Part shown: one piece after another, positions 55,002-64,000 of the stretch
How the letters are laid out: the number at the start of each line of letters is the position of its first letter
Position numbering within the stretch: position 1 is the stretch's first letter
Source: Phytophthora sp. 'mugwort'
Taxonomy: Eukaryota; Oomycota; Peronosporomycetes; Peronosporales; Peronosporaceae
Direction: 5' to 3'
Length of the DNA: 64,000 bases
NCBI GenBank assembly: GCA_033558025.1
Contig: JAUCEF010000001.1
Location: 2,604,001-2,668,000, forward strand
The notes under the pieces: model-generated
Database searches by the model: none
Told to the model about the DNA's origin: nothing
Seen by the model: only the letters and a program-made list of their open reading frames with translations
Made by a program: the position numbers and the translations under genes

Positions 55002-55519
55002 GCAGAGATTGACGCGCCGAGCTCTTCATAGAGCTTTCTCCGCTCGGCTTGGCTCCAGTCGATACACTTGTGTAAACCACCCCACAAAAGAAAACTGGCC
55101 CTGAAAAATAAAAAATGTCTCTTAAGTTCGGGTTTTGATCAACCAACTTCGAGGCCGATATATCGATAACTCTAAAAGGTGCAGTAGATTCCCGGCCTTG
55201 ACGGGGTCTCATATCACCCGTCATCTTATTGATTATTGCCTTACGGGTTCGGTAAACTGTACGCTTCTGGTTGTCGATGGAAACGTGATCGCGTCGTGAA
55301 ATTGGGAGATTTGCGCAGCTGCAGAAACAGAGGCACGCACAGCACTTGCGAACGTCGGCATTCGATCATCTGACGCTTCGTTGGCTTGGGCGTTGCGCTG
55401 CAATTACGATGATTCAATTCCATTCTTGCTAGACGCCACTTGCCAAGAGTCTTGTCTGCCCAACTCCGACGGTATATGTAGACGAAGAATTCTGATGTAC
55501 ATATTAAACTTTCGTTCGT
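55002..55519. other. Repeat-derived intergenic stretch
   Basis: About 520 bases between two relics on the minus strand. Short open stretches only; nothing recognisable. Confidence 0.35.
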
Positions 55520-55920
55520 TGCCGCTACCGAGTGCAAACCTTGACCGACTTTCCTTCACGGAGGGCTTGGTCCTGCACCTCGTACACCGCATCAATACTC
55601 CGGATGAACTCGTGACCAACTGCAAGGATTGACACAAGTAAATCTCCCCCGGATGGCGTTCGTATTCTTCAGACGTCGACGACCACTCCGTGTTCTCCCT
55701 CAGACACAAAACGGAAAATAGGCAAGCGGTCCTCGTCCTTTTCCTTTATCATCCGCGTGATGAAGGGTTTGAACTACTCGCGCGGGTCAAACCTGCAATA
55801 GAGCCCATTGCTTGAGTGGACGGCAGGGTCTAACAGCACGCGCGAGATCTGGTACAATATATCTCGGTGCCACGTGTTTTTGGCAATGGCATCGATCTCT
55901 GTCACGCAAGTCGGGAATTG
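55520..55920 (-). pseudogene. Unidentified protein relic with in-frame stops
   Basis: Reading minus from 55920, one frame gives over 120 protein-like residues with only two stop codons (after F-D-P-R-E and after V-V-V-D-V) and no frameshift. Motifs include A-I-A-K-N-T-W-H-R-D-I, R-L-P-I-F-R-F-V-S-E-G-E and V-G-H-E-F-I-R-S. I do not recognise the family. A TGA/TAG pattern with intact frame suggests a young pseudogene or transposon-borne ORF. Confidence 0.35.
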
Positions 55921-56007
55921 TCATTTGGACAGGGCCTTAATATTTTCCCTTTTATTATAGAGCGGAACATTAAATTTATTTAGTAACATTGTGTCAAACC
56001 GTTAGAC

Positions 56008-57210
56008 ATGGCGTCGTCCATAGGGTTCTACACACTGGAGAACGGCGCGCCGGAGCTGCTGCATGATCTGTACACGACTGCAGATGTGGAAAAGAACAGC
56101 GACGCGCCCGTGTACCTAGGCGACTCTCGCCGCGAGGACCAGATCGAGGCGCAGGCAGACCCTGTGGAGCACAAAGGCATTCGCCTTCACGGCTGGGTTA
56201 TCGGCTCCAACAAGACCCACATCACGCCGATCGATACGGTGGATGAGTGCGTCGCCTGCTGTAGTTGATGATTTGTAGTAGTGGAGGAGGAAGGGGTTCT
56301 GACGTGGTTTTACTGTTGCAGAATCGGCGAGGCGGCCAAGCTGACGCCGCCCGAGATGGTGTTCGGCAAGAACCAGCTGGTGCTGTTCCACGAGCCGTCG
56401 GGCGTGTGCTACAATTTCCTGGCCGTGGAGGCTCTAAAGGGTGCGCACTTCCCCCCACCTGTCAGTGACCAGGCGGTGGACATCGTGGCCCACCAGCAGC
56501 TCAAGGTTTCCATTGCCAAGCACAACACTAACAAGTTCGTAAAGCTCTGGGATGGTAGGTGAGAGTGGGAACAGGAACGCTAAGCTGTTGTTTCTTGCAG
56601 GGAGGACGTGAAGGAGTTGGACATTACGTACGACTGGACGTACTCGACGGACTACAAGGGCTCGCTGCAGCGCCTAATCGAGTCGGAAGGCTCGCCGACC
56701 ACGTTCACGAAGAGCCAACAGGACGCCAAGGTGGAGGCTACACGCGAGCGTATCAACTTCGAAAAACTGAAAGAGCGTGAACCTATTCTTTGGTTTGAAG
56801 ATGTTGGACTGTATGAGGACGAGCTCCACGATCACGGAACTTCTGCCATGTCGGTGAAAGTGGTAAGTTTGCTGCGTAGTTTATGGGGCTCCTTGATGAG
56901 GCCTGGTAGTAGTCTAACCTTTTATCGCTGGCGATGGTGTTTGTAGCGTGTGATGCCGTCGGGGTTCTACGTGTTATCACGCTACTGGATGCGTTTGGAC
57001 CACGTCGTTGTCCGTCTGCACGAGACACGAATCCACCATCTCTTCGGTAGCGACCACTTCCTACGCGAGTACACGCGCAAGGAGGAGCAATTCGAGACGT
57101 TGTTCGCCAAGGGCCACCCGAAGAATATGGCCCACTATACCAACATTGATACGTTCCAGCATCTGCTACCTGCGCAGGAAGCTGTCTTCGAGAAGGTGTT
57201 GCTTCAGTAA
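56008..57210 (+). CDS. TIPRL: TIP41-like protein (PP2A-pathway regulator), 333 aa
   Basis: Four exons: 56008-56246, 56322-56558, 56601-56862 and 56947-57210; introns of 75, 42 and 84 nt. The TIP41 domain is complete: I-R-L-H-G-W-V-I, P-P-E-M-V-F-G-K-N, Y-D-W-T-Y-S-T-D-Y-K-G, I-L-W-F-E-D-V-x-L-Y-E-D-E-L-x-D-H-G, S-V-K-V-R-V-M-P-S, R-L-H-E-T-R and R-E-Y. Family members (human TIPRL, yeast Tip41) bind PP2A-type catalytic subunits and tune TOR signalling. The tail after the domain (about 30 residues) is lineage-specific. The 42-nt intron is very short for oomycetes. Confidence 0.9.
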
Positions 57211-57320
57211 TCAATCCGTCAATCTAACACGGCCCACCGGACATCGGGCTAGTTTAAAATACATGCAGAACAGCAAAGGCGTAGCCCGTGCTTAAATACT
57301 GTGAGGTAAGTGTCAAAACC

Positions 57321-57920
57321 CTATCGATAGCCATCGGGCAGCTCAGAGCCCACAATAACGAGGCTGTCTACGTTGGAGGAGACGCCAACAGCTGCGAACA
57401 CAGTACGCGAACTAAAAGAGTACCACGAGACTCTCCTGGTGTTCACCGCATACGCCGGTGCCTTCATCTCCATCTCCTGCTCAACTGCAGTGCCGGCCCC
57501 ATTGCCGACACGGCTGTGAGACGTCTCGCCTTCATCGGCGGCACCCTCTGCTTCAACTTCTCTCAGCTGCGCCTCGTCGTTCAGGAAAAACGCCACCTGC
57601 TGCGTGTTCATATCCAAATAAACGCCCACTGTGTCTCCTGCTGCAAATGATTGGGCTCTGCAGACCTCCACGCCGCTGTGCAGGATCACGCCAGTCGCAG
57701 CATATCCGACTGCCTCCTCCGTAGCTCCTGCCTCGAACGCTTTGGACGGTGCCACGCCCACCAGGACGCCGCGAGGGTCCGTCATGCGCTCCACCAGCAC
57801 CTCCCAATAGTGACGGCCGCTCGTAAAGTACAGATGGCGCAGCACTCGCGTCCGTTTGCAGTGAAGAGGCTGGCAACTACCTGGTTCAAGGAATGTACAG
57901 TCGGAGGTTATTAATAAGCT
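57321..57920 (-). CDS. SPRY-domain protein, 5' end unresolved
   Basis: The frame is open from 57920 to a stop at 57321 and holds a SPRY/B30.2-type core: S-G-R-H-Y-W-E-V, G-V-L-V-G-V-A, V-G-Y, G-D-T-V-G-V-Y-L-D-M and V-A-F-F-L-N. Open frame before the core (F-L-E-P-G-S, then R-V-L-R-H-L-Y-F-T) also fits the domain, but no ATG precedes it before TGA at 57921-57923. Either an upstream exon exists (no convincing splice acceptor found; 57935-58153 is open in the same strand but ends in TAG) or the gene is broken. SPRY domains bind proteins; no partner domain is visible. Confidence 0.55.
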   Translation of the reverse strand, partial: SLLITSDCTFLEPGSCQPLHCKRTRVLRHLYFTSGRHYWEVLVERMTDPRGVLVGVAPSKAFEAGATEEAVGYAATGVILHSGVEVCRAQSFAAGDTVGVYLDMNTQQVAFFLNDEAQLREVEAEGAADEGETSHSRVGNGAGTAVEQEMEMKAPAYAVNTRRVSWYSFSSRTVFAAVGVSSNVDSLVIVGSELPDGYR

Positions 57921-57923
57921 TCA

Positions 57924-58259
57924 ATTCATGAGCCCTAGCGAAGCTCACAGATGCTGTCAAGAGCTGGTTCCGCAGCATATACAGAAGAACCATCGCTTTC
58001 TGTACAGCACAGCACCATAGTATAAAAGATTGTGTCCACGTACACACAGCCATCATCTTCTGCAGCAGAGCAGCATGTAGTCCAACAGCTCCGCGATGTC
58101 AACGATAATAGCTCAACGCAACACGAAACCCGAAGTGGTATGGTGTACGCCACCTTGATCTATTTTTGTGCCCGCTTTTTTTCAGCCAATCCCTGACGGC
58201 GGTTACAGGTCCAAAATACTTCAGTCTACATTTGGCAAAGAGGTCGACGAAAGTGTAGC
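57924..58259. other. Region between SPRY and PRT-PP2C genes
   Basis: 336 bases. A minus ORF (57935-58153) without ATG, rich in Cys and Ser, might be an upstream SPRY exon but shows no family. It also holds the promoter of the plus-strand PP2C gene. Confidence 0.4.
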
Positions 58260-60611
58260 ATGAGCCTGCCAGGCCTGCCACCGCGCCACCCGCCGCAGGC
58301 CAAGGCGGCCGCGTACATGCACCGCCTGGAGCTGTCGAGTCGCTGTATGGGCGATAGCCGCGCGTCGCAGAGCGCCATGGATCTGACCAACTTGCTGAGT
58401 GATAAGACGGCGCTGCAGCAGCTGGTCGGCGACCTCTTCCGGCCGTTCGAAGCGCTGCATGTGGACCAGATCATGGCGCTGCATGTCGAAGGAGGAGAGA
58501 TCATCACTCCTGAATTCAAGGGAGACAACGCAGCTAATGCGAGCGAGCGGGGGAAGGAGGATGAGGTCACGGAGACGGACACACATCGATTCACGGCGGC
58601 CATTGCGGGGGCCATTGCAGGCGCCAAGGAGCTCGGTACGGAGGCTTGGTGGTGGGGGTAAATTGTGCGAGGATGAAGGACTGATGGTATGTTGTTGGTG
58701 CAGCGTATGGGGAGCTGTCGGTGATGCGCAAGAAGACTGAGGTGCTGAAGAAGCGCGATCGGGATGGCACGACGCCGGACAAGACGACGATCAGAGCGAC
58801 CAAATGCAAGCGCGTGGTGACAATCGATTGTGCAGACGGAGAGTTCAGTGTCGAGTTGAAGCGCAAGGCGATTGGAGAGACGGCGCGGGTGCTGCTAGGT
58901 GGGGATGACGACGATGTGATGGTTAAAGAGAGTTGTGGCTAATATGGGATGGACGCTTTGCCTGCAGTTGCGGACTGGGTCAGCGAGGTGGAGATCATAT
59001 TCGCTGCGAGGCATGCGCTTACGAGGCTGGGCTGCGATGTGGTTGGAGCGAGTTTTGTCTTGGCGACGAATGCGGACGTGCTGCGTAGCTTAAAGTCGGC
59101 ACAGGTGGCATTTAGCTGTTCGTGGAACCCTTCACATGGTGCGAAGCTGAATACGTCATTGTCGGTTCCAAATGGCTCCAGTAATGGACCAGCTAGTTGC
59201 ACTTGCCACCAGACTGAAACAAGCAATGGCCAAAGCTCGAGGAAGCGCCAACGCAACGCTGATATCGATTCGGATCCGTCGGTAAAAGTGCTTCTGAGTC
59301 ACCGTACAGCAGAATACCAGGTATGGTTGGACAAGGAGTACTTTTTTTTTTTTTGCCATGTTAGCATGTGTTGATAACTCGTGTTGACTAATAAAAAATG
59401 CAGGCCAACAATCCGAGTGAAGATCGCAGCCTTAACATTGTCAAAGCGACGGATGAAGGTGTTCAAATCAGCGCGGTCTTTGATGGACACGGGGGCTCCA
59501 GGGCGGTAGAGTAAGTTGAGCTCACCATTTGTGTCAAAGGATTAAGCATACTGACTGTAGATGATGTGCTGTGTGTTCAGACATCTCCGCACCTCACTGT
59601 GCCAGTACATTCTAGCGGAAGTATCTTCTACGAACTCAAGTGACGAGGTCTCTGTGATTGTTAAAAGTGCCTTTGCTCGTTCCGATGAGGAGCTAAAGCA
59701 GTCGCTCTTAGCGCTTCCCCCAAAGATTCGCATGTCCAAGGGCTACTGCAACGCCGGGTCGTGTGCGGTCATCGCGTTGTTCATCAACTCGGTGCTTTAC
59801 ATTGCGAACGTTGGAGACTGCGCTGCCGTGCTTGGAAAGGTGAGCAAAGAGACTCAAGGGCTTCAGGCAGTCGAAATATCAGTGGATCACTCGTGCAATA
59901 ACCCGCTCGAGACAAAACTCGTGGTCGAACGTTCTCACGATCGAAACGCTATTAGGATGAGCAAAGATGATCAAGCGACTGGCGCTGGTATCGTTGGTAT
60001 TAAACGGGTTGCTGGCAGTTTGGCAATGACTCGAGCGTTTGGAGACTTTTACCTCAAGTGTCCAGAACTGAGCTCAGCTCCATTCAAGGTTACCGCTAAT
60101 TATCTCGTGTCTTTTCCGAGATGTCGTGTGAATAACTAACGATATGATTTATTACAGAGCAAGATACCATACATCACATCCGAGCCAAGTATCACTACTA
60201 TTTACATGGATGGTAGTGAGAAGTATGTCATATTAGCGAGCGATGGTCTGTGGGACGTCATGACGCCTCAAGAAGCTGTGCATATTGTAGACAAGTTCGG
60301 TACGTCGACCTATACTTAATTGGTTGTTGCGTGGGGAAGACCAAGGCTAATTAATTGGAGTTTTGTGTACAGATCCGGAGCAATCGCTTTTCTTCTCGAC
60401 TGCAAGCGCTGCCCTGATCCATGCTGCTCTAGAGAAAATCGCGCATCGAGACGGACTGATGATGCACGAACTGATGTCGATGCCGCAAGGTCCGGTACGG
60501 AGACGTTTCCACGACGACATCACGTGCACTGTCGTCTATATCGGCCACCCCAACAATTCCCAACAAACAGTGTCCCGGTCCAATACACAAGAAAACTCAT
60601 CCAAGGCGTGA
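58260..60611 (+). CDS. Phosphoribosyltransferase-like domain fused to PP2C phosphatase, 639 aa
   Basis: Seven exons: 58260-58635, 58704-58898, 58968-59320, 59404-59510, 59581-60088, 60158-60299 and 60373-60611; introns of 68, 69, 83, 70, 69 and 73 nt keep frame. Residues about 45-250 resemble APRT-type PRTases (L-F-R-P-F-E-A-L-H-V-D-Q-I; A-I-A-G-A-I-A-G-A-K-E-L; G-E-T-A-R-V-L-L-V; A-L-T-R-L-G-C-D-V-V-G-A-S-F-V-L), but the PRPP loop D-D-x-x-A-T-G is replaced by A-D-W-V-S-E-V. The PP2C domain (about 305-610) is complete: S-E-D-R (314-316), V-F-D-G-H-G-G (Asp335), A-N-V-G-D, T-R-A-F-G-D, A-S-D-G-L-W-D and H-D-D-I-T. It dephosphorylates Ser/Thr with Mn/Mg. If intron 2 is not spliced, the upstream part ends at 58942. 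Confidence 0.8.
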
Positions 60612-60648
60612 GTGATCAATGTTACCGGTAGATAGGCAGAAAGTGGCT

Positions 60649-61247
60649 TTATTCCGACATCATCATGTTCACATACTCGACGTAATTGATGTTGCCGTGT
60701 TGATCAGGTTCCAGCTACTCAATGGACAAAAATGAATATGAGCACATATTCATATATGCAAAAAGTGTTTACTGTTTCATCTTCATACCTGACTGATGAG
60801 CTCCTGTGCTTGGTCATGAGACAGGCGATCAGCCCCGTAGGTTGTGAGAGCAATCAGCAGTTTGTCGGCCTTGATAAACCCTGGAGCAGACGCGTTGCCT
60901 TCGAACGCCTTGAAAGCATGCTTCACTTGCTCAGAAGTGTAGGTGGCATTCACTTTTCTGGACATGACTGCCACGAATTCGTCAAAGTCGATCTCTCCGT
61001 TACTGTCCTGGTCAATCTCATTGATCATAAGGTCGATCTCTTCCGGAGATGTGTCGATGCCCAGTGTGTCCATCAACTCTCCCAGCTCAACTTTTGTGAT
61101 TGAACCACCACGGTCCTACACATGCCGTCAAAGTCAAAGTCAGTGCGAGTATTACCACCAACGCGGCGTCTGTCAGCTCACTCGATCCACGAGGTTAAAA
61201 ATCTCTCGAAACTCAGCGAGTTCCTCGGAACTCAACGCATGGCTCAT
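60649..61247 (-). CDS. Calmodulin-like EF-hand protein, 152 aa
   Basis: Exons 61182-61247, 60789-61115 and 60649-60714; introns of 66 and 74 nt. Four EF hands in the calmodulin layout. EF1 (D-R-D-R-G-G-S-I-T) and EF2 (D-Q-D-S-N-G-E-I-D-F-D-E) look able to bind calcium. EF3 (E-G-N-A-S-A-P-G-F-I) and EF4 (E-P-D-Q-H-G-N-I) have Glu in place of the first Asp, and EF3 has an insert. A calcium sensor with two working sites, calmodulin-like or centrin-like. The stop is only 37 bases from the stop of the convergent PP2C gene. Confidence 0.85.
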
Positions 61248-61376
61248 CTCGGTTGTTGGCTGAAAAGAAAATGCGGGACTGGAATTACCGCTAAAGGGCA
61301 GCACAATCCCAAGAAAAAACTGTTTTCGACGTTGAGACAGCTACAACGCACTCCATTTATGGAATTCTCACGCTCG

Positions 61377-63323
61377 TTACAATGGAGGCAAAGTGCTAGA
61401 TACGAGTCGACTCAGCCCTCGTGTCCCTATGTTTGCTGGAGGCTTTTGTTGTGCTGTCTTCGTGTCTTCAAGTTGAAGTAGTAGACGGAGGATTGACGCC
61501 CCTTTGTCGGACTTCCCGACGTCCCTCGCAGCAGCACTGAAAGTCTTTTTCCATTCTTTCTTGAGCAAACTTTTGCGCTGAGAATCTTTCCATGCCTTCT
61601 GAATTCGTTGCACCGCGCGTAGCTCACGTTCGTACCTGTCTTGGATATACTTGAGCGCCGCGTTACTGTCTTGAACAAAGCTCAACGTCGGGAATGTCGG
61701 TTTGTTTTGAGGAAGTGCAATTGAGTCGGTCGCGATGGGGACGTGACTCCCAGCGATTAACATCATTGCCACGCACGTGAAGGTCGGTAGAGACTGGTGA
61801 TGAGCATCAGAACGTGGCTTTACTGAGTCGTCTTGTGTCTCTGATTCATCCTGTTTGATCTCCCGTTTCGATTGATTGACGCATTCTTCTGGTAGAGTCT
61901 TGGGAAGTCGTGGCACGACCTTCTTCAGATCATCATTGGCGCTTGAGCTTGAATACGCATCTTTTAATGTGCTACGGGGGGCTCCTCCAGTAAGCACTAG
62001 AATATCGTGTAAAACCACACGGATCAGTTGTTTCGGAGCTCCGAGGTGGCCTGCAACGTAGTGCACACCATGCAGCACCAAATCGATGGCCAAATACAAG
62101 ATCGACAGCGTCAGAACAAGAGCTGCACCGACTTTCCACGTCTTTTGGGACTCTAACTTTTCATCGAGACGACTCGGTTCTCCGTCCTGTGGCGTCGTGA
62201 ATGCAGCTTCGGAAGAACCGTTCTCTGCTGCCACGAATTGAATTTCGCCTTTCTTTGACTGGTTGTTAGGCGCACGGAATTCCTGAACTTCCTCGTCAGA
62301 TTCTGGTCTAGTTTTCTCACCACTATTGGAACTGTCGTCTTGTTTAGCAGATTGAATACTTGCAGTGTCTTGGCCATCGTCGATTTGATTGTTAACTTCG
62401 TCGACGTCTTCTTCAACCAAATTAACACCAATGCTCTCAGCTTCTACAGCCAGCAGATACCCCGCCATATTGTCAATAGCGGTCGCTTCTCTTAGCGTAT
62501 CGATGGCGTTGTCTTCGGTCACAACGGCTGTGGGTTCTTCACTCTCGCTGATCTCCTCTACTGTACCACTTTCATCACGGAATATCTCACCCGAGAGTCC
62601 TTCTGTCAGAGTCCCTGATGATGCCACCTCGCTCTCATCTGACGAAGAGCTCTGAAGCGCAGCAATCATCTCTTCAACAGTAGCAAGTCGATCTGCTAAG
62701 CTTGACGCCTCTGAATGAGATGCAGTCATTCCATCGTCTCCTTCAGCTTCCTGTTCACACGGAGTGAGCGCGAGCATCCAGTCGAACGACAGACGCAAGG
62801 CCTTCCCAAGTGCGTCAACGCACTCACCAGCCTTAGTCTCCGTAGTCTTCTCCGCCTTTGCCTGAGCAAAACTGCAAAAATCAATTGCAACATCTTCCGG
62901 GTCATTCTGCAGCCACGACGCCGAAGACTCCGCAGTCTCCCGGAGCGCATTTTTGGTCACCACAAACCCGGGCAGTGCGCGTTCTGCAGTAGGTTTCTTG
63001 CAGAACTTCTGAAGATTCACCACCTCGTCCAGTGCCTCTCGAATTGCTCCAGCTCCCCTCGTCACGTCCACTCCGTGGTCTCGACAAAAGCTCTGGATCT
63101 GCGCAGGCACGTGGCGCGTCACATCCACCTTGAGCAGCACCGGCTGCACGTCCAACAGCACCGGCAGCACGAGCCAAATCGGTTCCGAGTCGGTCGTGGC
63201 AGCAGACGTCACGAGTGTCGTAGGCTCGACATCTCGCTCAATGATGGAGACCGCAGCTCTCGAGAGCTGCAACTGACACACCGCTAAGAGCGTCAAACTC
63301 CTCCATACGCCGACGTGGGCCAT
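61377..63323 (-). CDS. Signal-peptide membrane protein with acidic lumenal region, 648 aa
   Basis: Intron-free ORF from ATG 63323. Residues 1-23 are a signal peptide. A Cys-containing ordered region (about 45-190; D-V-T-R-H-V-P-A-Q-I) follows, then a long acidic Ser/Glu-rich stretch (about 200-400). A TM helix lies at about 418-440 (A-L-V-L-T-L-S-I-L-Y-L-A), then a tail with a second hydrophobic stretch (T-F-T-C-V-A-M-M-L-I-A-G). The C-terminus has an IQ-like A-V-Q-R-I-Q-K-A-W-K-D-S-Q-R-K, which could bind calmodulin-type proteins such as the EF-hand neighbour (inference). No family recognised. Confidence 0.7.
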   Translation of the reverse strand: MAHVGVWRSLTLLAVCQLQLSRAAVSIIERDVEPTTLVTSAATTDSEPIWLVLPVLLDVQPVLLKVDVTRHVPAQIQSFCRDHGVDVTRGAGAIREALDEVVNLQKFCKKPTAERALPGFVVTKNALRETAESSASWLQNDPEDVAIDFCSFAQAKAEKTTETKAGECVDALGKALRLSFDWMLALTPCEQEAEGDDGMTASHSEASSLADRLATVEEMIAALQSSSSDESEVASSGTLTEGLSGEIFRDESGTVEEISESEEPTAVVTEDNAIDTLREATAIDNMAGYLLAVEAESIGVNLVEEDVDEVNNQIDDGQDTASIQSAKQDDSSNSGEKTRPESDEEVQEFRAPNNQSKKGEIQFVAAENGSSEAAFTTPQDGEPSRLDEKLESQKTWKVGAALVLTLSILYLAIDLVLHGVHYVAGHLGAPKQLIRVVLHDILVLTGGAPRSTLKDAYSSSSANDDLKKVVPRLPKTLPEECVNQSKREIKQDESETQDDSVKPRSDAHHQSLPTFTCVAMMLIAGSHVPIATDSIALPQNKPTFPTLSFVQDSNAALKYIQDRYERELRAVQRIQKAWKDSQRKSLLKKEWKKTFSAAARDVGKSDKGASILRLLLQLEDTKTAQQKPPANIGTRGLSRLVSSTLPPL

Positions 63324-63781
63324 TGGGGGTACTGTTGATTTGTTTCACTAAAAATTGCTAGAGTTGTGGCGGAGGTTTCTTGAGAACTGCCGGCCGATGA
63401 GACTCAGCGTCTCTTGGCCTGGATACGCGATTGAGTCGCGTCGTTTCGCGATATCGAAGCTCTGACAGCCAATCCGCGTCGAGATGAGATTGCGCTGTCC
63501 AATCAGAGCGCTACCGTCGAAACTACTTCGTGAAGTAAAGATCGCTCACTCGATTGAGGAGATCGCTTAAGAATCGATAGCAACGGTAATCTTGCAGCAG
63601 GCAGCATTCCAGCGCAGAACACCAACACTTTCACAAGCGCTTTGTAATATTTATATTAAGTATGCAGCGGCAAGTTAGCTATATGTAGCTTTGTACAGTA
63701 CCGGTAACGGCGCCAAGTTGAAGTCATCTTATCGCGACTTCAATACGTTACTTCACACTGATCTGCTGCATTCACTTCGCC
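63324..63781. promoter_or_regulatory. Divergent promoter region, membrane protein / thiolase
   Basis: 458 bases between head-to-head starts. An Inr-like TCACTTC lies at 63773-63779, right before the thiolase ATG. No ORF. Confidence 0.4.
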
Positions 63782-64000
63782 ATGAGCTCTGCTCCACCTG
63801 CCAAGAAGCCGCGCATCACCGGCTCTGCGCGTGACGTCTGCATCGTCGGCGTGGCCCGCACGCCCTGCGGCTCATTGCTGGGCAAATTGTCCGCGTTCAG
63901 CGCCTCGGAACTCGCCGGTGTCGCCATTAAAGGTCCCTCATAGGCTCTTAAAGCCCCACTCCATTCTATCCCAAATTGCTCACATGATGTCACGAGACAG
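63782..64000 (+). CDS. Acetyl-CoA acetyltransferase (thiolase), first exon only
   Basis: ATG 63782 opens 50 codons that match the start of thiolases: V-C-I-V-G-V-A-R-T-P-C-G-S-L-L-G-K-L-S, then A-S-E-L-A-G-V-A-I-K-G. A donor at 63932/63933 (AAAG/GTCC) fits a phase-1 intron at the usual A-I-K-G point; the in-frame TAG just after supports splicing. The window's last bases end in CAG, a possible acceptor. Short Lys/Pro leader without clear targeting signal, so cytosolic or peroxisomal enzyme is likely. The rest is outside the window. Confidence 0.8.

Noticed and set aside
58943..59374. Separate gene starting at ATG 58949
   Set aside because: It would start six bases after the previous stop; splicing 58899-58967 joins both into one PRT-PP2C frame that fits the fold.
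1..64000. tRNA, rRNA, CRISPR arrays, bacterial operons
   Set aside because: No cloverleaf, rRNA block or regularly spaced repeat array was seen; genes have spliceosomal introns.

Overview
The window is nuclear DNA of an oomycete, most likely a Phytophthora or close relative. The evidence is: RXLR-type secreted ORFs, one behind a perfect oomycete Inr+FPR core promoter (positions 203-216); compact genes with short GT-AG introns of about 42-90 nt, often opening GTACGT or GTRAGT; an expanded GT31 glycosyltransferase family; a flagellar gene (CFAP36); and several chromodomain-bearing Ty3/Gypsy elements. Species cannot be fixed from this sequence alone. Exon joins were made by hand; every multi-exon model given below except the SPRY gene keeps frame over all joins.

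Layout. 1-600: two small RXLR-like secreted ORFs (one cut by the window edge). 1129-13601: gene-dense block with an SR-type RNA-binding protein, CFAP36, mitochondrial trifunctional protein alpha (HADHA), an ABHD13-like hydrolase, a Rac GTPase, a BLOC1S2-like subunit, a two-PX-domain protein and a frameshifted four-TM claudin-like gene. 13865-42276: a glycosyltransferase island blown apart by transposons. It holds two intact GT31 genes at its ends, a full-length but dead GT31 copy (15397-23930) split by a solo LTR and Gypsy-A, and a dead GT10-like (fucosyltransferase) gene (about 25310-39874) split by Gypsy-B and Gypsy-C. Target-site duplications (GTAAC, TCAAG, ATCCA) define the insertions. 42858-51587: a PH-domain protein, a coiled-coil protein, a six-exon RPA1/RADX-like OB-fold protein and CK2 beta. 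52021-55920: decayed repeats (a GATC-dense retroelement with a gag-like coiled-coil ORF, a transposase relic, an unknown pseudogene). 56008-64000: TIP41-like, a SPRY gene, a phosphoribosyltransferase-like/PP2C fusion, an EF-hand protein, a signal-peptide membrane protein and the first exon of an acetyl-CoA acetyltransferase.

Functional themes: fatty-acid oxidation (HADHA, thiolase), signalling (Rac, CK2 beta, TIP41-like with PP2C, EF-hand), endomembrane traffic (PX, BLOC-1, PH) and cell-surface glycosylation (GT31, GT10). The most notable signals are the antisense ORFs inside Gypsy-A and Gypsy-B, the degenerate PRTase fused to PP2C, and the two glycosyltransferase pseudogenes each split by two LTR insertions.
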